From the NCBI RefSeq assembly GCF_043641665.1, contig NC_092183.1, positions 18,893,501 through 18,957,500 of the forward strand: a stretch of DNA of 64,000 nucleotides, written 5' to 3'. Below the pieces are notes generated by a model, which worked only from the letters and a program-made list of their open reading frames with translations, ran no database searches and was not told the origin of the DNA. This document shows, in pieces, positions 1 through 14,600 of the stretch (positions within the stretch are counted from its first letter, which is position 1; the number at the start of each line of letters is the position of its first letter). The translations under genes were made by a program, and so were the position numbers. Source of the DNA: Enoplosus armatus (Eukaryota; Chordata; Actinopteri; Centrarchiformes; Enoplosidae).

Positions 1-1656
1 TATTGTTTATCATCCCACATATGTTTTGTTTTTCACATACAAAACATAATAATCTTGTCTGAAATCCATATGAAAGCAGCAATAAAGATGTAAGCTAAGA
101 TACAATAAATGGTCTGTTCATATACAAATGATAGAAATTCTACATTTTACAACAATTCTATTGGATTTCCTCCATAAGGGTTTTTAAACTGCATATTCCA
201 CTTCTGTTTTTGAATTTGAAATCTGCTGAAATCAATGTACCGCCTACTTTTTCAAGTACATTTCTACCTATTGTTATTCCATTAGTTGTTGTTCCATAAA
301 CGAAGCGTGGAGAAACTGTAATACCTCCATTAGTCGCTACAATGACGGCATTGATTTAATGACACTGTTGTGTTAATAGTTGAAAAGCGCATCTTGGTGT
401 GAAATGCCTCTTTTGTTTCAGATTGAGACAGCGATGTGCAATGTCCTTTAATGTAAAATTACAGGAGGAGAAGTGTGAACACTTGAAGTGACAGAAAATA
501 TGTCTGCCTATCAGCAGTTAATTGGTATCTTTGTGCGTCTTCCACTGTAGCCCTATTATTTTGCATTACAGCACAGAATCAGAGAACCATCAGACACACA
601 CACACACATACATATATACATATAAATACACATGCGCTGATTTGGAGGTCACATGTTGTCAACAGTATCTGTACTAGTTTGGAGCTGCCTTTCTATCCCT
701 CCTTCCAATTAATCTTTTTCAGTAAACAAAAACAAAAAAACAAGCAGTGCAGCATGAAGAATAAAAAAAAAACTAGCAGTAGGAGTAAAAAAAAAAAAAG
801 AAAAACTGAAAGGAAAAAAACCTTGCCAACTTTTCGGTCTGGGTAGGTTGGCCAGAAATAATTGGCTGTCAAGAATAGTGAAGGCACTGTTCTTTTTCAC
901 AGCCAGACCGAGGAACAATACAAGGACAGTGAGGGGGACAACAGGAGGACAGGGTGGAGACAGAATGGCCTGTCGCCTTTGTTTCCATTAAAGCTCAACA
1001 AGCAGGCCTGCTGAGGGTGTATGGGTCATTGCAGGCCCGGCTAACTCTAATAAAGCGGACGAGGAAGAGGAGAGATAGAGGAGATGTATTCCTATTCCTT
1101 TGCATTCACTCCCTGCAGGTTGAAATATACAACTGTCCTCTTCCACACGCTGCAATTTCCTTGGATTCAAACAGAGTTTGGGTCGTAACACGGTGGGTGT
1201 GCCTGAGCATGAGGTCTGTCAATGGGCACGGGCGAGGCTGGTGGCGTGGACATTCAGCTCACATCCATGGATGCTTCCACTTATCACATCCTCTGTGACA
1301 AACGCTTCCCGCACTGTCACTGACATAATGAATTTTCTGAGGGGCCAAGCTGCAGGTTTTTATTTCACCATAATCTGTAGGGGACAATGAAGCGTGAGAG
1401 GCAGGCGTCTGTCAGCCACTGTGTGAAAAGATCCTTTGGCAGCTCACTGCAAAGAACCCTCTGAGAAAAGTAGATATAGAGGTGTGAAGAACAGCTAGCA
1501 GTAAACAGGAAAAATGCCTTGGCGTGCGTCCTGATAGGTTTGCGCTGACGTACACACACAAATGCTGGTATACCTTTACAGCACAGAAGCCAACACAGAC
1601 GCATAATGCGCACACAAAATCCCCCTGTGCACTTATAACACATAAGCACAAAAGCC

Positions 1657-1703
<47 letters not shown>

Positions 1704-1837
1704 AGCCTAATAAAAATGTGGCAAAGGCTTAGCAACAAATAGGCTCTGAATTTCATATTCATGAATTCACAAACTCTAAGCCTATCAGCTCAGGCAACAA
1801 AGGCAATCCTCTCTCCTGTTCCCCCTGACTCACTCAC
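1..1837 (-). other. ttc28 intron, 3' part outside window
   Basis: Non-coding as far as I can tell. It holds a short CA/TA-rich stretch around 594-632, a purine-rich A tract at about 770-825 and a CA microsatellite at 1660-1701. The minus strand at 158-355 is open without a start codon and is described among the findings. No transposon is recognisable. Confidence 0.85.
1660..1701. repeat. (CA)n microsatellite
   Basis: About 21 uninterrupted CA units in the intron downstream of the last visible ttc28 exon. Confidence 0.98.
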
Positions 1838-2361
1838 CTTCCTGCAGGTACATGACAGCCTGTGAGTAGTTTTGCAGTGCGTGGTGTGTTCTCCCCAGGC
1901 TTCCATAGGCCAGCGTCTTGGCAGCCAAGTCATTAGTCTGAGCCGCCACGCTCAGGTGCTGTTCCTGGAACACGACTGCCCGCTCGTAGTTTCCAAGTGA
2001 CTCGTATGTAAGGCCCAAGTTCCCGTACGCGCGGGCCTGGCGTGTGGGGCTGCTCGCTTCCTCTGCAATCTCCAGGTCACTTTGGTGGCACCGCAGGGCT
2101 GTCTCGTACTCTCCCATAGCTTGATATACGGCACCCAAACCGCAGCTGGCATCACCCTCCAGTAGTCTGTCCTGGGTGTCACGGGCAATGGCCAGCTGAC
2201 GCTCTAGACAGGAGATAGCCTGCTCGTAATTGCCCAGCTGGCTGTGCAGTGCGCCCAGTTCACCGTAGGCCTGCGCCTTACCTCCACACTCCCCCAGCTC
2301 ATGAGCCACTACTAACCGCTTCTCAAAACACACCAGCGACTGCTGTAGGTTTCCCATAGCC
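1838..2361 (-). CDS. ttc28: ttc28 exon: TPRs near the end of the array (last visible exon)
   Basis: A 524-bp exon encoding residues 801-975: second helix of a split TPR (AMGNLQQSLVCFEKRLVVAH), then four more, among them ELGALHSQLGNYEQAISCLE, GLGAVYQAMGEYETALRCHQ, NLGLTYESLGNYERAVVFQE and SLGRTHHALQNYSQAVMYLQ. The acceptor is ttttcctgcag before GGCTATGGG; the donor is CTGCAGGAAG followed by gtgag. It exits in phase 1 after Gln-Glu-G. In vertebrate TTC28 the next residues begin LRLAEQLGRREDEAK; nothing like this is on the minus strand down to base 1, so the following exon lies outside the window. Confidence 0.96.
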
Positions 2362-5300
2362 CTGCAGGAAAAGACAGAAATCCAATGAGCGTCAGAGCGA
2401 AGCAGATTAGGAGTGAGATATGTGAGATAACAAACCAACAAGACAACCCAAAAGAAAATCTGTCATTGGCATCTTCTGAACAAATACTGACGTCAAAATA
2501 AATCTATCTCTCTGTTTATTTCATATCTAGGGGAAACTATAATCTTGATTCATACTATTCTCTTGTAACAGAACACTACAAGAACGCAAAAAGGACGGCA
2601 CATTGCATGAACACTTTCTTCTGCAAAGCACCAGATAATTTCAGTTTTGGTGTAAATAAAATATAGATTTAGAAGTCACACTGCCGATGTGGACAGACTA
2701 AAGTGTGTATGGAAGGCTTTATGAGAAATGGCTGAGTAGCAAATGGAAAGTTTAAATTTAGGCTGTGTTTGAAGGGTAACACTGTTTACCATCCGTTAAT
2801 ACGAGATGGGTCATCTGTCAAAGGATCCTCGCTTCCATCCTCTTGTGTATGTGCTGACAGAGTGGCATTCATCCCATCTCGGCATTTTATTCGCCTTCAC
2901 AGCCTTCAAAGAGACTTTATTCACATTCTCAGACACACCAACAATTGCCGGATGCCGGTTCAAATGGAGCATTAAAAGAATAAAAGCCTTCAGCTTAATT
3001 AATGTTGTGTGATAATGTATGTGCTTGACTAAGAGCTGTTAGAAGACGAGAAGGGTTTGTGTCTGATGTCTATTATTCCCCTCTGAACTCATGCATGGCT
3101 AATACTGCTGTGGTGCCATGCTGATGACGCACAATAAGAAGAAATTCATCTCCGAAATGAGGATTTCAGCAAGCCTTTCGTGTTTTATTTTGCAGTGTAG
3201 TCTCCTAGGATGCTATCAGCTCTTTGACGCATAAGGAGAAATAGAAGGGAGAAGAGACACAAGATGTAAGAGGTTGCCTCGAAATAACTGTGCTTCCCTC
3301 CGTTTCAGACGCCTGTGTGCCAAAGCCTCTTTGCATACAGATAAGGCCAGGGCCACTAGGCTGCTGCTGAGACAGCTAGCACCAGGCTCACATCCAAGGT
3401 GTCTCTAAACTATGGTGGTCCTTGATAGTGAGCGCAAGGAGAAAAATTATATGCAAAGCAGGATTACTGTGATTACTAGTAATACCCAGTCAATACAATT
3501 ATCTGCTACTGCAACAGCTAGGGGAAATTGATACTGGTGCATTATACAAAGACTGAAAAGTACCTTTCTAGCAAAGTGAAATAGTGAATTTGAAACATGT
3601 TGCCTTTCATTTAAAGCAGACTCACCTGTGTCCATTGCCTAAGCCTCTGTAGGCCTTCTCCTGGTCCTGCATGCGGTTGAGGCTCTGAGCCACTGACAGA
3701 TACTGGTCATAGTACTTGATGGCTTCCTCAAAGTCTCCCAGAGCCTCATAGCAGTCTCCCAGGTTTCCATAAGCCCTGCCCCTGTCCATTACTGCCTCGT
3801 TGCCACTCAGCTGCTGTAAAGTGGCCAGCTGCTGCTCCAGGTAGCCAATAGCTTCCTCCATCACACCTACATTCATTTTAGTGATGCCCATATTTCCGTA
3901 AACCTGAGCCTCCACGACAGGATCCTTCAGCCTCCGACCTAGCTCCAACTGCTCTTCGTAGCTCTTGAAGGCCATGGCATACTTCCCCAGGGCCATGTAG
4001 ACAGCTGCCAGGTGACCATGGGCTTTGCACTCTCCCGGCACATCTCCCAGCTCTTGATACACCTCCAGCTCCTGGGTGTGGTAGCCCAGAGCTTTGTCAT
4101 ATTTCTGCACAAGTCTGTAGGTGGCCCCGAGGGCGGCATAGGCACAGGCCTCCATCCTACGCTCCTTAACCTGAAACAAGACAGAATTTCCTAATATCAG
4201 CACAAGGGACGTGAGTGACTGCTATCAAAATGACATTCCACATGACATTTCCTATTTATATGATTAATTGTATCTAGTGTATGTTGTGAACATTCATTAT
4301 GTGTGGCCATACCTGGTGAGCTAAGGCCAGTTGCTGCTCGTAAAACTGAATGGCTCCAGCCACATCTTTTTTACAGACAAATATGTCCCCAAGGTTCCCC
4401 AGAGCTCTGAAGCGAGCCTGTGCATTGTTAAGGGACTGGGCCAGTGACAGCAGGTATTTCTGACACTCCTCTGCCTTAGTGAAGTCTCCCAGGGCCTTAA
4501 ATGCCAAACCGAGGTTACAGTATGCCTTGGCCTGACTCAGTTTGTCATGAAGGTCCTTAGCCAGAGCTAGGTCCTGCTCATAGTATTTGACGGCATCCTG
4601 GTAGTTGCCCAGACAGTAGTGAGCATAACCCAGATTGTGACAAACTTTCCCTTCGCTCTCCATGTCTTGGAGGTCAGGGGACAGGCGGAGGTACTGCTCA
4701 TAGTAGGGCACGGCCTGAGGGAACTCTCCTCGAGAGCAGTGGAAGTTGCCGAGGTTGCCCAGAGCCCGCGCCTCACTCTGGACATCTCTGAGCTCACGAG
4801 CAATGTTGAGGTGGTTCTGGTAATGTTGAAGAGCGCGGTCATGTGCTCCCAGGGCTTGGTAAGCCACAGCCAGGTTTCCATGGGTGGAGGCCTGCGAGGC
4901 CCGGTCATTGACCTCCATTGAGATCTGCAGCTCCTGGCGGTGGTAGCGAACAGCCTGGTCAAAGGCTCCCAGGGCATTGTAGGCATTACCCATGTTACCA
5001 TAGGCCCGGCCCTGAGCAGCATAGTCATTCAGCTCCTGAGCAATGGCCAGGTGTGTTTTGTGGAGTTTCAGTGCAGTCTCATAGTCCCCCTTCATCTGGT
5101 GGATGATGCCTGTGGAGAGAGGAGAGAGAGCACGAGGATGAAGTTAAAGACCCATTCAGGGGGAAATTGTAATTGAGTAAAATTCAAGTGCCTCGTCAGC
5201 TCTTCATGTACAAAACAAGTCATTTGGTTGTTAAAATATGCTCTCTGAGCCATCTGTTCTCTGCTTACACAACCGACTCCCACAGAATTATGGTCATTAA

Positions 5301-5637
5301 AATGTAGTGCAATCAAACAGAGTTATTATAACACCAAAATAGAATCTTTTGATTGTCTAAGCTGTCTTTGATGATTGTGTCTTATAGGGATTTTACCAAA
5401 ATCAACAACTTTTCCACAGGGTTGGAAATGGTTACGAGAGAACAAGAAAGAAAGACGTATAAGTGGGGGAGAGTGTGAAGAGCTGATGGAAGGCTCAGCA
5501 AACAACTTTAGAAAAATGAGATAAGTGTGGAGAAACAATAAATAATGGAGAACCCGGTGCATTGAGCGTATTATCTCTGATAAAATACTATCCTCTGAAA
5601 AATAATAGCTTTACCCCACAGCCAGGCAGCCATCTGG

Positions 5638-5684
<47 letters not shown>

Positions 5685-8600
5685 CATCCAAACAAAAGTG
5701 CACCCACATGCTCATACACACTGACAAATACACAGCAGAGAGTAAAGAGACATCACAGCATATCTACCGTATCTCTCCTCCTTCCCTCTGAGACTCACTA
5801 CTAATCTCTGGGTCTCTCTTTTTGAATTGTCACCCAGTTTTCAGTGATAATAATTGCACTGATAATATTAAAGCTCACTGAGAGAGAAGACGGGATGGCT
5901 GCAGGCTGGCGGATGGAGACAGAGAAGCCAGCTGCAAGGCAAATAACTGAATCCAACATACAGCCTGGCCATCACTGCTTTGCTGCATCAGCATGGAGAC
6001 TAATGGGCTACTAGGACGGGGGTACAGCCACTGATGGGACACCAGGGATGGAAACGGTTCTGGAGCCAGAGTGGGTGGGAACCAGGGAAGGAGAGGGGCT
6101 CTGTGGCTTGTGGTGAGTATGTGATGGTGCCGCCGGGATTAGTTACCGCCATGTGTGTTTTCCCATTTATTTCATCCGAAACCTGCCACATTATGGGCCT
6201 GAACACAGGCTACATAAACAGTGGGATTGAAACTAAACAGACGGCTCAAACAACTGCGGAGTTTATACGATAGATGTGGATGTGCATTCAGATGTTGGCT
6301 CAATTAAAAAGCAGCGCATTAGGCCAATGAGAATGGAAAAAGCTTTGGCGCCTCTACAGTATGAGCCACTGGGCTGCGTATTGGTTTGACACATTACCAG
6401 GTATGTATATTTATACATACATACATACTTTTGTAGCTTGGTGGACATGGGAGAAATTCACATGAACCACAAGAGTGAAATTTGTAGAATCAATATTTCA
6501 CTCTAAATGAGGGGATTAGTTTCAATCTAAACCTGCCTGAATTGGGTGTCTGAAAATTAAACGCACACACACAAAAAAAAATCCAACAGCTTTTTCTGCA
6601 GACAGATTGGATTTTGCTGGGAAAACATCATCAAAGATCCTCTGCCTGCTTAATTCAGACCATGATTCAGCATGCAGCAGACACCAACTGACAAATCAAC
6701 CCTGATTTGATGTTTGTTTGCTTGCTTGTGTTCGCAGGTTCAAGTGATACAACCTGAATTGACCTTGCAATCATCAGGTCAGCGCCCTGAGGAGTTGGTA
6801 TGCTAGGCGTACCACAGAGTCGAACACGGACAGAAGCAGTGCTGCCAAGTACCAGAGGAAGAATTCAGATTGCAAATGACATAACTTCACAATGAAGACT
6901 TTCACAATGAGTGAAATCTGTGTGGGTTTTTGGACAGTACAAACGCAGTAAAACTGTCTTTTTCTTAAGCCAAAATAAATGAATGAGGCTTTTAACCTTT
7001 TGGATTTGAAGGTTCCACTGGCACAGACATTTCCTATGCCTTTGCCTTTCTTGGGAGTCTTTGCTAAGAGTGGAAGCATGTTAAGATTCACAACAGGCTA
7101 CTTGGAAGAGCACTGACAGCTCTCGCCACAAAGTCACTCCCAAGGTTATGCTTTCCCCAGCGGAGGCTGATCTTGCCGAGGATATAATGCCTACTGATGT
7201 ATTACCAGCAAACATGTTCCATGCTGCAGGCTAAAAATGGATCTGGGTCTCGGCAATGGACGGAGGGGTAGAGGAGACGGCAGGGACTGGGGCTGGGTGT
7301 GTATGGCTAGGTTTGAGGTTGGGCTTGGAAGCTGCAGCCAAATTTGCCATAAGCCTTAGGCTATGCCTGCAGCCACACTTGAAGCAAGAAAATATTTTCT
7401 GCTCCCAACCATATGGTAAGAGGATTATGGGACCCTCTGGGAATAATATCCAGCAGGACAGTAAATAAAACCAGAGCAAACATGCTGGTAAATACTGCTG
7501 AAATAAAACAATCTGAAATGTGTAGGGGGGTCTAGCTGAAGTGGTCACTGTGGCATGTTGTCTAAATCAAAATGACCCCAACAAAGTATCAGTCTTGGGA
7601 TTCAATTTAACCTCAAATGTTGACAACATTGTAAGCCTGTGGTGCATACTAAATGCACTTGACTGTAACATATTAAATAATATGGCTCAATTATTTCTCT
7701 TTTGCGCACAGCTTGAGACAATGACTGAAAAAACAGGATAAAGCACACACACCACATCATTCAGATACTTTTATACAGGGTCCTATCAATCCAGAGCACT
7801 CCCCATCCCCCCATAACCAAAGACATTAAAAGCATGGCAATGCGTTGTCACTTTTCATTACACAGCTGGCTGTACATAGAGGGATATGCCACAGTGATGA
7901 CTTTGAGGGATAGTGTCGTGTTCTGAGTAAATCACTGTGTCATTCTTCCAGGAGCTATGGAGGTCCAGAGCGTTTCTGCCTCCAGTTATCTAAAAGGATT
8001 TTACCAACAATGGTGTTGCTGCCACTGGGCTGGACTGATTCTAGAAATAGAGTAGAGATGACCCGCCTGAGCCCGAAATAATGACTTGGGTGTGTTCCTC
8101 ATTTATATTTTAGAATGAGGTCAACATTATAATTTACATTCATGTTTGAGAAGTAAAAACCAGAACAGGATGCTGGAATTGTGGTGTTTGTGGAAATTTG
8201 GATGATGCCTATTCAGGTCTCAGCTCAAGAGATTTGACATGAGTAAAATACCAAAAGAAAGAAGTCAATCTTTGATGGGAATTGACCCAATGAGAATGGG
8301 TAGTATTATACTAGTTTAGTACTTCGGAAAGCCTTTTATAATTTCAAGATAATTTTGTCACTAAGAAAGTATTTACAAAGCTGCTTGCACCAACTTTGTT
8401 GAGGGTTATCACGAATGGATGCAATGTGTCTGACTGATAAAGTCAAGGCTGTATCATATTACATTATGGTGTCTTAAATGCAAAATACATAATATATTTG
8501 AAAATAATGAATAATCATTGAAGATATGCACTAAAAGATAACGGTAGAACACCCTTCACAATCTCCATTTTTGAGTAGATGCACTTTGATTTTGTTTTCT

Positions 8601-11600
8601 TTTTTTCTAAGCATTCATTAAACGATCATTTAGTTCTTCCCCCACACAGTACTTAACAATTATAAATGGCAAATGTGACTCTGTCTCAACATTTGTGTAG
8701 TTTGGGGTTTCAGTGGGGAGTAAAAAAAAAAAGAAAAAAGCAACTAAATTTGCACTAGACTAACAAAACTTATGTCACCATCAAGCACAGCGAAAGAGAA
8801 ACACCAGATTGAAAAAGCTCATACCAAGTAACTGATGATGAAATGAAAGGGTGAATGGAAGTTGGATGGCTCCATTATAATATACAAAGTGTCCTAACTG
8901 AGTGCTATGAATTGTACAATATACAATAGCGTATGTTATGATCTGTGGGGGGAAGTAGTGAGCTGAGGCAGATCCTGCTGTGGTCTGCAGGAGCAGGGAA
9001 GGGGTGGAGCTGGGGGTCTGGGCTTAAGGTACCAAATCCTCACTCGCAGACACAGACATCTCCTGTAGTCTGACTGACACAGAGACAGGAAGGAGGGAGA
9101 TAAAAAAAAAAGAGAGGGTATGGATAGATGGATGCGTCCTGACTGGGTGGTTTGCCAACAGAAACACACAGACAGACTGCTCTTGCAGCACCAGCTGAGC
9201 TGCTTTCCTCTCTGCTCCTGCTGACCCTCACCCCTCCTTCAGCTCACCAAACCAACTGTCGCTGTACTGTCCACACGCATGACATCTGATTCCTCCTACC
9301 ACTTAAACCAGCTATGTTCAGTCTCAGTGTCTCAAGTCGACTTTTTTTGGGGTACAATCACCTCTCCGTTTAGGAACAGATCACATTTCATGCTAAATTT
9401 GCAGATGTGCTGAAGAAAGGGCACAGTTGCTTTATGCAAAAGAATGCTACAGCTCTTTAGTTTCGTTTAATAGCTCCACAGTGAGTAGAATAATAACTGC
9501 ATGCAGTAAGCTAAACTTTAGTGTAAGCACAAAGACTAAGAGAGTTTGTTTCACAGGGCCTCTAGTCCAGTTTCTGGCATGGTCCTCTGTCAGGAGATTG
9601 AAGGGGGCCCCATGCAGGGGGAGGCAGGGAGCGTCTGCTGCTTTTCCAACAAACAGAAATTTGGGGCCAGGCTGCAAAGATCAGTTAGCTAGCAAAGATA
9701 TCTCCAGGAGAGTAACATAAGACTGGCATCCTAACTATCCCACCACCACTTCACCTCTTCTCCAACCACTGTTCCCATCGCCCCTTCTCCCCTTTTGCAG
9801 GCCTGCTAATATTTACTCTAGGTATTTGCCCGGTCATTAATGGCGAGTTGAAGATGTCACCAATCTCAGATAAATGCACTTTTTATGTATTTGTTGGGCT
9901 CTTTCGCTGTTCTTTCACTCACCCTGTCTGGGCCATTAGGCTCGCTAAATTCCTCTGTAAATTCAGCACTCTCCTGCTCGCTTTCCTGGTCAGACTAATA
10001 ATATATCTACAATCACTGCTGTTTCCGAAGGCTTAGGTACAAAACTGAATAATCTCTACGTGCCCCAGGCAAGTCTGGTCCCTGTCTGTAGTTTGTTCCT
10101 GCTGTGGGCAGTCTGAAATAAGTTATTAAAAAGGTACTGGATTTATGTTCATGCACCCAATGTTGTTGTTATAATGATGATAATGACGACGAAGTAGTGG
10201 TAAAATCATGTCACGATAAAGGATGTTTATCTTTTCTACTAATCATTTGATGATTCTTCCTATTGACGTGTCACTTAAACGGCTATGCTGACATAATTCC
10301 TTTCACGACTAGATGCTCTCAATCTCAGTGTCAGTGTTACTATAATTCAACACAATCGCAAACAAACAGCCTATTAAAAATACAAATCATAATGCTTCAT
10401 CTGCTGGTGTGACACTGTTACTGTCAGACACGTTACAAAACCTGGTAATCAGATGTCTGGACAAAGCAGATTTCCACAACTGATTTTCTGGAATGTAGAT
10501 TCCAGCGCTCATTCTCACATGACCCTTAAATGGAAAAAGATGTAAGTGCGAAAGGGGTTTAGCATAAAAGGTCTGACACTAATTAAATACAGCAGTTACG
10601 TCTTTGGGTTTTTTTTTTAGATGCCACAGATGAGATATTGAATACAGAGCATCGAGGTGCACATTGATTCGATGTTGTTTTGTGATCTCTTCTTCCTGTT
10701 GTTTTCCTCTTTCTGTTGCTTTGTTTTTGTGAGCATCAGCAGAGAGCATTCCCTGGGGATGCTGGATAAAAAGAAGAGGGGGGGAGAAAAAAAAGCTTAA
10801 TTAGGACCGTTACCTCCAGCCCTTCTAACTGATGGAGTCAACACTTCAAGTGACTTCTTTGAGACAATATGGTCAAACGCGGAGGTGTGAATCGTAAAAA
10901 AAAGCACAACAAAGACCAAACCCAAGCGCCATCAAGCAAACTTATTCAAAGTCTCTTTGAAGTGAAAATAATACAATTTAGATTCTGTTTCATGAATACC
11001 AGAAATGTGAACTATATGGGAACCCACCACTTTAGTCCTCTCTCAGATATTAAATATTGCTGACTAGGGGGGAAGTTAGCCAATTAATGAATAATAAATG
11101 GGTCTGGAATGCAACATTCTCATATCCTTTATAGGTCAGAGTGTGCTGAGCCAGGACTGCTCGTACCGCTGGGCATCATGGTTAGATATTAAAGCATGGC
11201 GATCTCTATACAACTGTACCTCAGAGCCATGTCAGCTGCTGCTCCACCCACACTACACGCAACATTAACGACAAGCTGAGAGGGCATAATAAAAGTTAGT
11301 TCTTTCCTGTTTCTGCAACTTCTCCTTCCCATCGCTCACACAGTGTTTTTTGCTTTTATCACCGCTCGTTAATCTTCACTCGATCATCCTTCCCCTCTTT
11401 GTGCACGGTGTAAAGGCAGCATTTTTTTGAAGTCTGAAACAACATCCTGTTAGTTTTTGCCCATATCTTCTTGTGCTAAGCAGGTTTGCGGGCGTTGATG
11501 ACGGAATAACAACGCACACTGCCCTGCCGCAAACAAAAACAACAACAACAACAACAACAATGGGGCAATTACAGACTGATGCTTCACAACCTCCACTTCA

Positions 11601-14600
11601 TTCTCTGTTATCTTCATTATTCAGCTCCTCTTGAATCAGCTATTAAAGGTAATTAAGCGATTCATCAAGTCAGTTTCAATTACTGGGAGCTTGACAGCTG
11701 CAGATTACAATCAGTAGGGGTGAGGGAAGAGACGGAGAGAGTGAGAGAGGGAGGCATCAAAAACTGAAAGAAGAGGAGAGAAAGAAAATAGACAAGAAGT
11801 AGCAACAGATCAGGCAGCACCGAGACGGGCAGGAGGCTTCCCTGGGCGTCAAGAGGTGCTGTATCCACATGATGGTTCAGCTCGCACAGGCCGTTACCAT
11901 GGAGCAACAGGCTTCGTCGCTACCACCCACTCATTTAGCTTCTGCTCTGTCACCAGCTGGAGGTCTTTGACACTGCATCAACTACACTATCATTACTCTG
12001 TCATGGACTGGAAGAACTGCAATGTTGCCACTAATAACGAATAAGAGGGCTCTTGCTATCGTAATGGCAATCATACCACAGATAGGACTATCCTTGCTGC
12101 CTGACATATAGTGCCCACTCGTAATAAAGCTCACATGTACTGTAGGATCATAAAACGTTCTCACTAGAGCCCCTAATTTATGACAACCAGTTACCAGCTC
12201 ACTTTTAAAATCAGATGTGTGTTGGTGCTAAGAGCATTCCAGGATGTGCGACCATTAGGCTGGTCAAAGGACGACTTCAATTTATGTTTGGTTGATTAAC
12301 CCCACTCTCAGCTTGCACACTTTTACACATTAGGTTAAAGAATAATTCATCTCGGAGAAACTATTATGCCTCTTAGTTGTCCATTAGAGTCAGGTTTAAT
12401 ACTGTCTCGATGGCTATCATAAGTCACCCAGCGCAGGTTGTAATTGCTTGACTAAATACAGGAGAATTGGCCATAACATGTATCTCATGGGGTATTGAAT
12501 ATCCAAAGGGACACCTTTATCCCTAAGGTTCCTTTCATCCTTATATTAGTAGACTCCACAAGGTTACCTTACCTTGTTAATCATTTCATTTTGGCAGGAT
12601 ATGGATGTAAAACATTGGATTGTAAAGGGGACAATAATTACATTTTAAGTTTCAATCAAAAGACCTGATCTTATATTTAATTTCTCCCATCTCGTTTATT
12701 TATCTTCTCACCACTTTCATGTCATTTCAAGACATGACTAAGTCCAAGCCAGTGTGAAGGTGAGAGCAGAGCAGATAAATGGGAAGAGATTTCGCATGAA
12801 AAATTACACATTTTTATGGGGTTTATTTATACTCTGACAGTGTACGTTATATGTTGGCATTCTTTCACCATAGAACTTACTGGGCTCACAAATTACTGTT
12901 GGCTCCACCATGCACCATCTTCTTGCCTGGCACCCATGCAGAAGCCCTGCACTTACTCCACTACCTTATGCTTACATAACGTACTGGGCACAATATTACA
13001 CACTGTAGAACATAATGCAACCCTTAAATGCTGCATCTAAAAACAACTTTACATAAAACAGTGATGATACGATAATATACTGCTGGCCTCTGCCTAAAAT
13101 CAACAAAAGCACTCAGGTCTTACTTTCCATAAATATCACTGAAAACTACAATAAGTAAACAACTCATTTTAAACAAATGTAGCTAGCAGCACAGTGAAAA
13201 CACTAGCAGGATATGGAAGCTCTCATACTGTATGCCCAAAACAATAAAAGGGCAGACAGGATACCTTTCACACTGTGTTTTTTTCTCATCCCTCATTTCA
13301 GTAGGCTAGGTCAAATGTAGCTTTAAAAAAACTCTCATAAATTCCAAACAATCAGTACTATCTAACTATCTAACACCAGGTGCTTCCTCATCTCTGAGGA
13401 TGTGCTAAGACATAGATTTATCATACAGTATGTGCTGCTGGACACTAACCTTTACATTGTCCTCAACTGAAATTGTCAAAGAGGAATCTCAAAGGAAGAC
13501 ATACGTTCACTAGGCGCCGTACATGCTGTGGATGACATGATACCCAGATCCTTGTAAAAGGGATTGCAGTATTTCTTTCGGGGGGGGGGATCTCACTTAT
13601 CAAATCTATAGAGAACACTAATACCAAAGTCATGTGATCAATACTCAAAAGACAAGGTTGTCTGCCGGCTTTTGCAACGATGCAAAGAAACGCATCCAGC
13701 AAGGTGCTGCGTTGGCCAGTTAATGCATGCAAGTATACATTCCTGGTAGATGACTCTGTGTCATGGACAGCATCATTCTACAATGAGGATAAAATGATTG
13801 TTGTTATAATAACTTTGTTTCCTCTTAACTATCTCATAGCATCATAAACCACTGTGCAGTGTCTTGGTGTCTGAAAAACGTATGGATGTAATACTCAAAC
13901 TGGACTTCCTTGATTTCATGACCTAACTGGCAACACCTGCAGTACTTAACACAGTACTATTATTGGATCTTGCAACAACAAAAAAACTCCCCACGTAGTA
14001 ATCCAACAATATTACTATTTTACCACCATAGAGGTATTCAAAACATATTCTGGATTAAGATTTATAATTTTGCTTAGAAACTACTAGTAGTTATAATTTC
14101 CTCAAATTTGAGATAAAGATATATCATTATTCAGCATACTGTATGTCGCTGAACAGCTCTTACAATTATAAATCTTTCAGTATTTTGCATACATACCCAG
14201 ATTGGAGGAGGCCCTCCCCTCTGCGGCCCTGTCCTTCAAACCCTCAGCTATAGACAGCTGCTGTTCGTGGTACTGCTTGGCCCTCTCCAAGTCCTGCATG
14301 CAGCGAGCAGCATGACCCAGTCCTGCGTAGGCTCTCATCTCAATGGACTTTTCCTCCAGCTCCTGGGCGAGCTCCAGAACGTGAGTATGGTAGGACATGG
14401 CCTTGTCAAAGTTACGGTGGTAGTGGTAGGCACTGCCCAGGTTACTATAGGCCCGAGCTTCCTCTCTTTTATTTTCCAGGGCCTTGGCAATGCCCAGGTG
14501 CTGCTCGTGGCATTGCACAGCATTTTCAAAGTCTCCCATGGCGATGTAGACGGCCCCCATGTTTCCCAGCTCACGAGCCTCAGACAGCTGATCCTTGGAC

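Larger units (their letters stand above)
5110..14196 (-). other. ttc28 intron, 9.1 kb
   Basis: Phase 1. It contains a CA microsatellite (5641-5683), an AAC trinucleotide run (11531-11560), a G9 run near 13579 and short A- or T-rich tracts. No coding exon, RNA gene or identifiable transposon was recognised. Open frames up to 105 codons are not supported by any recognisable protein pattern. Confidence 0.88.

Noticed and set aside
4567..5028. 153-codon minus-strand frame and plus-strand frames overlapping the large TPR exon
   Set aside because: They are other frames of the ttc28 coding exon. The TPR frame has the protein similarity and correct splice borders.
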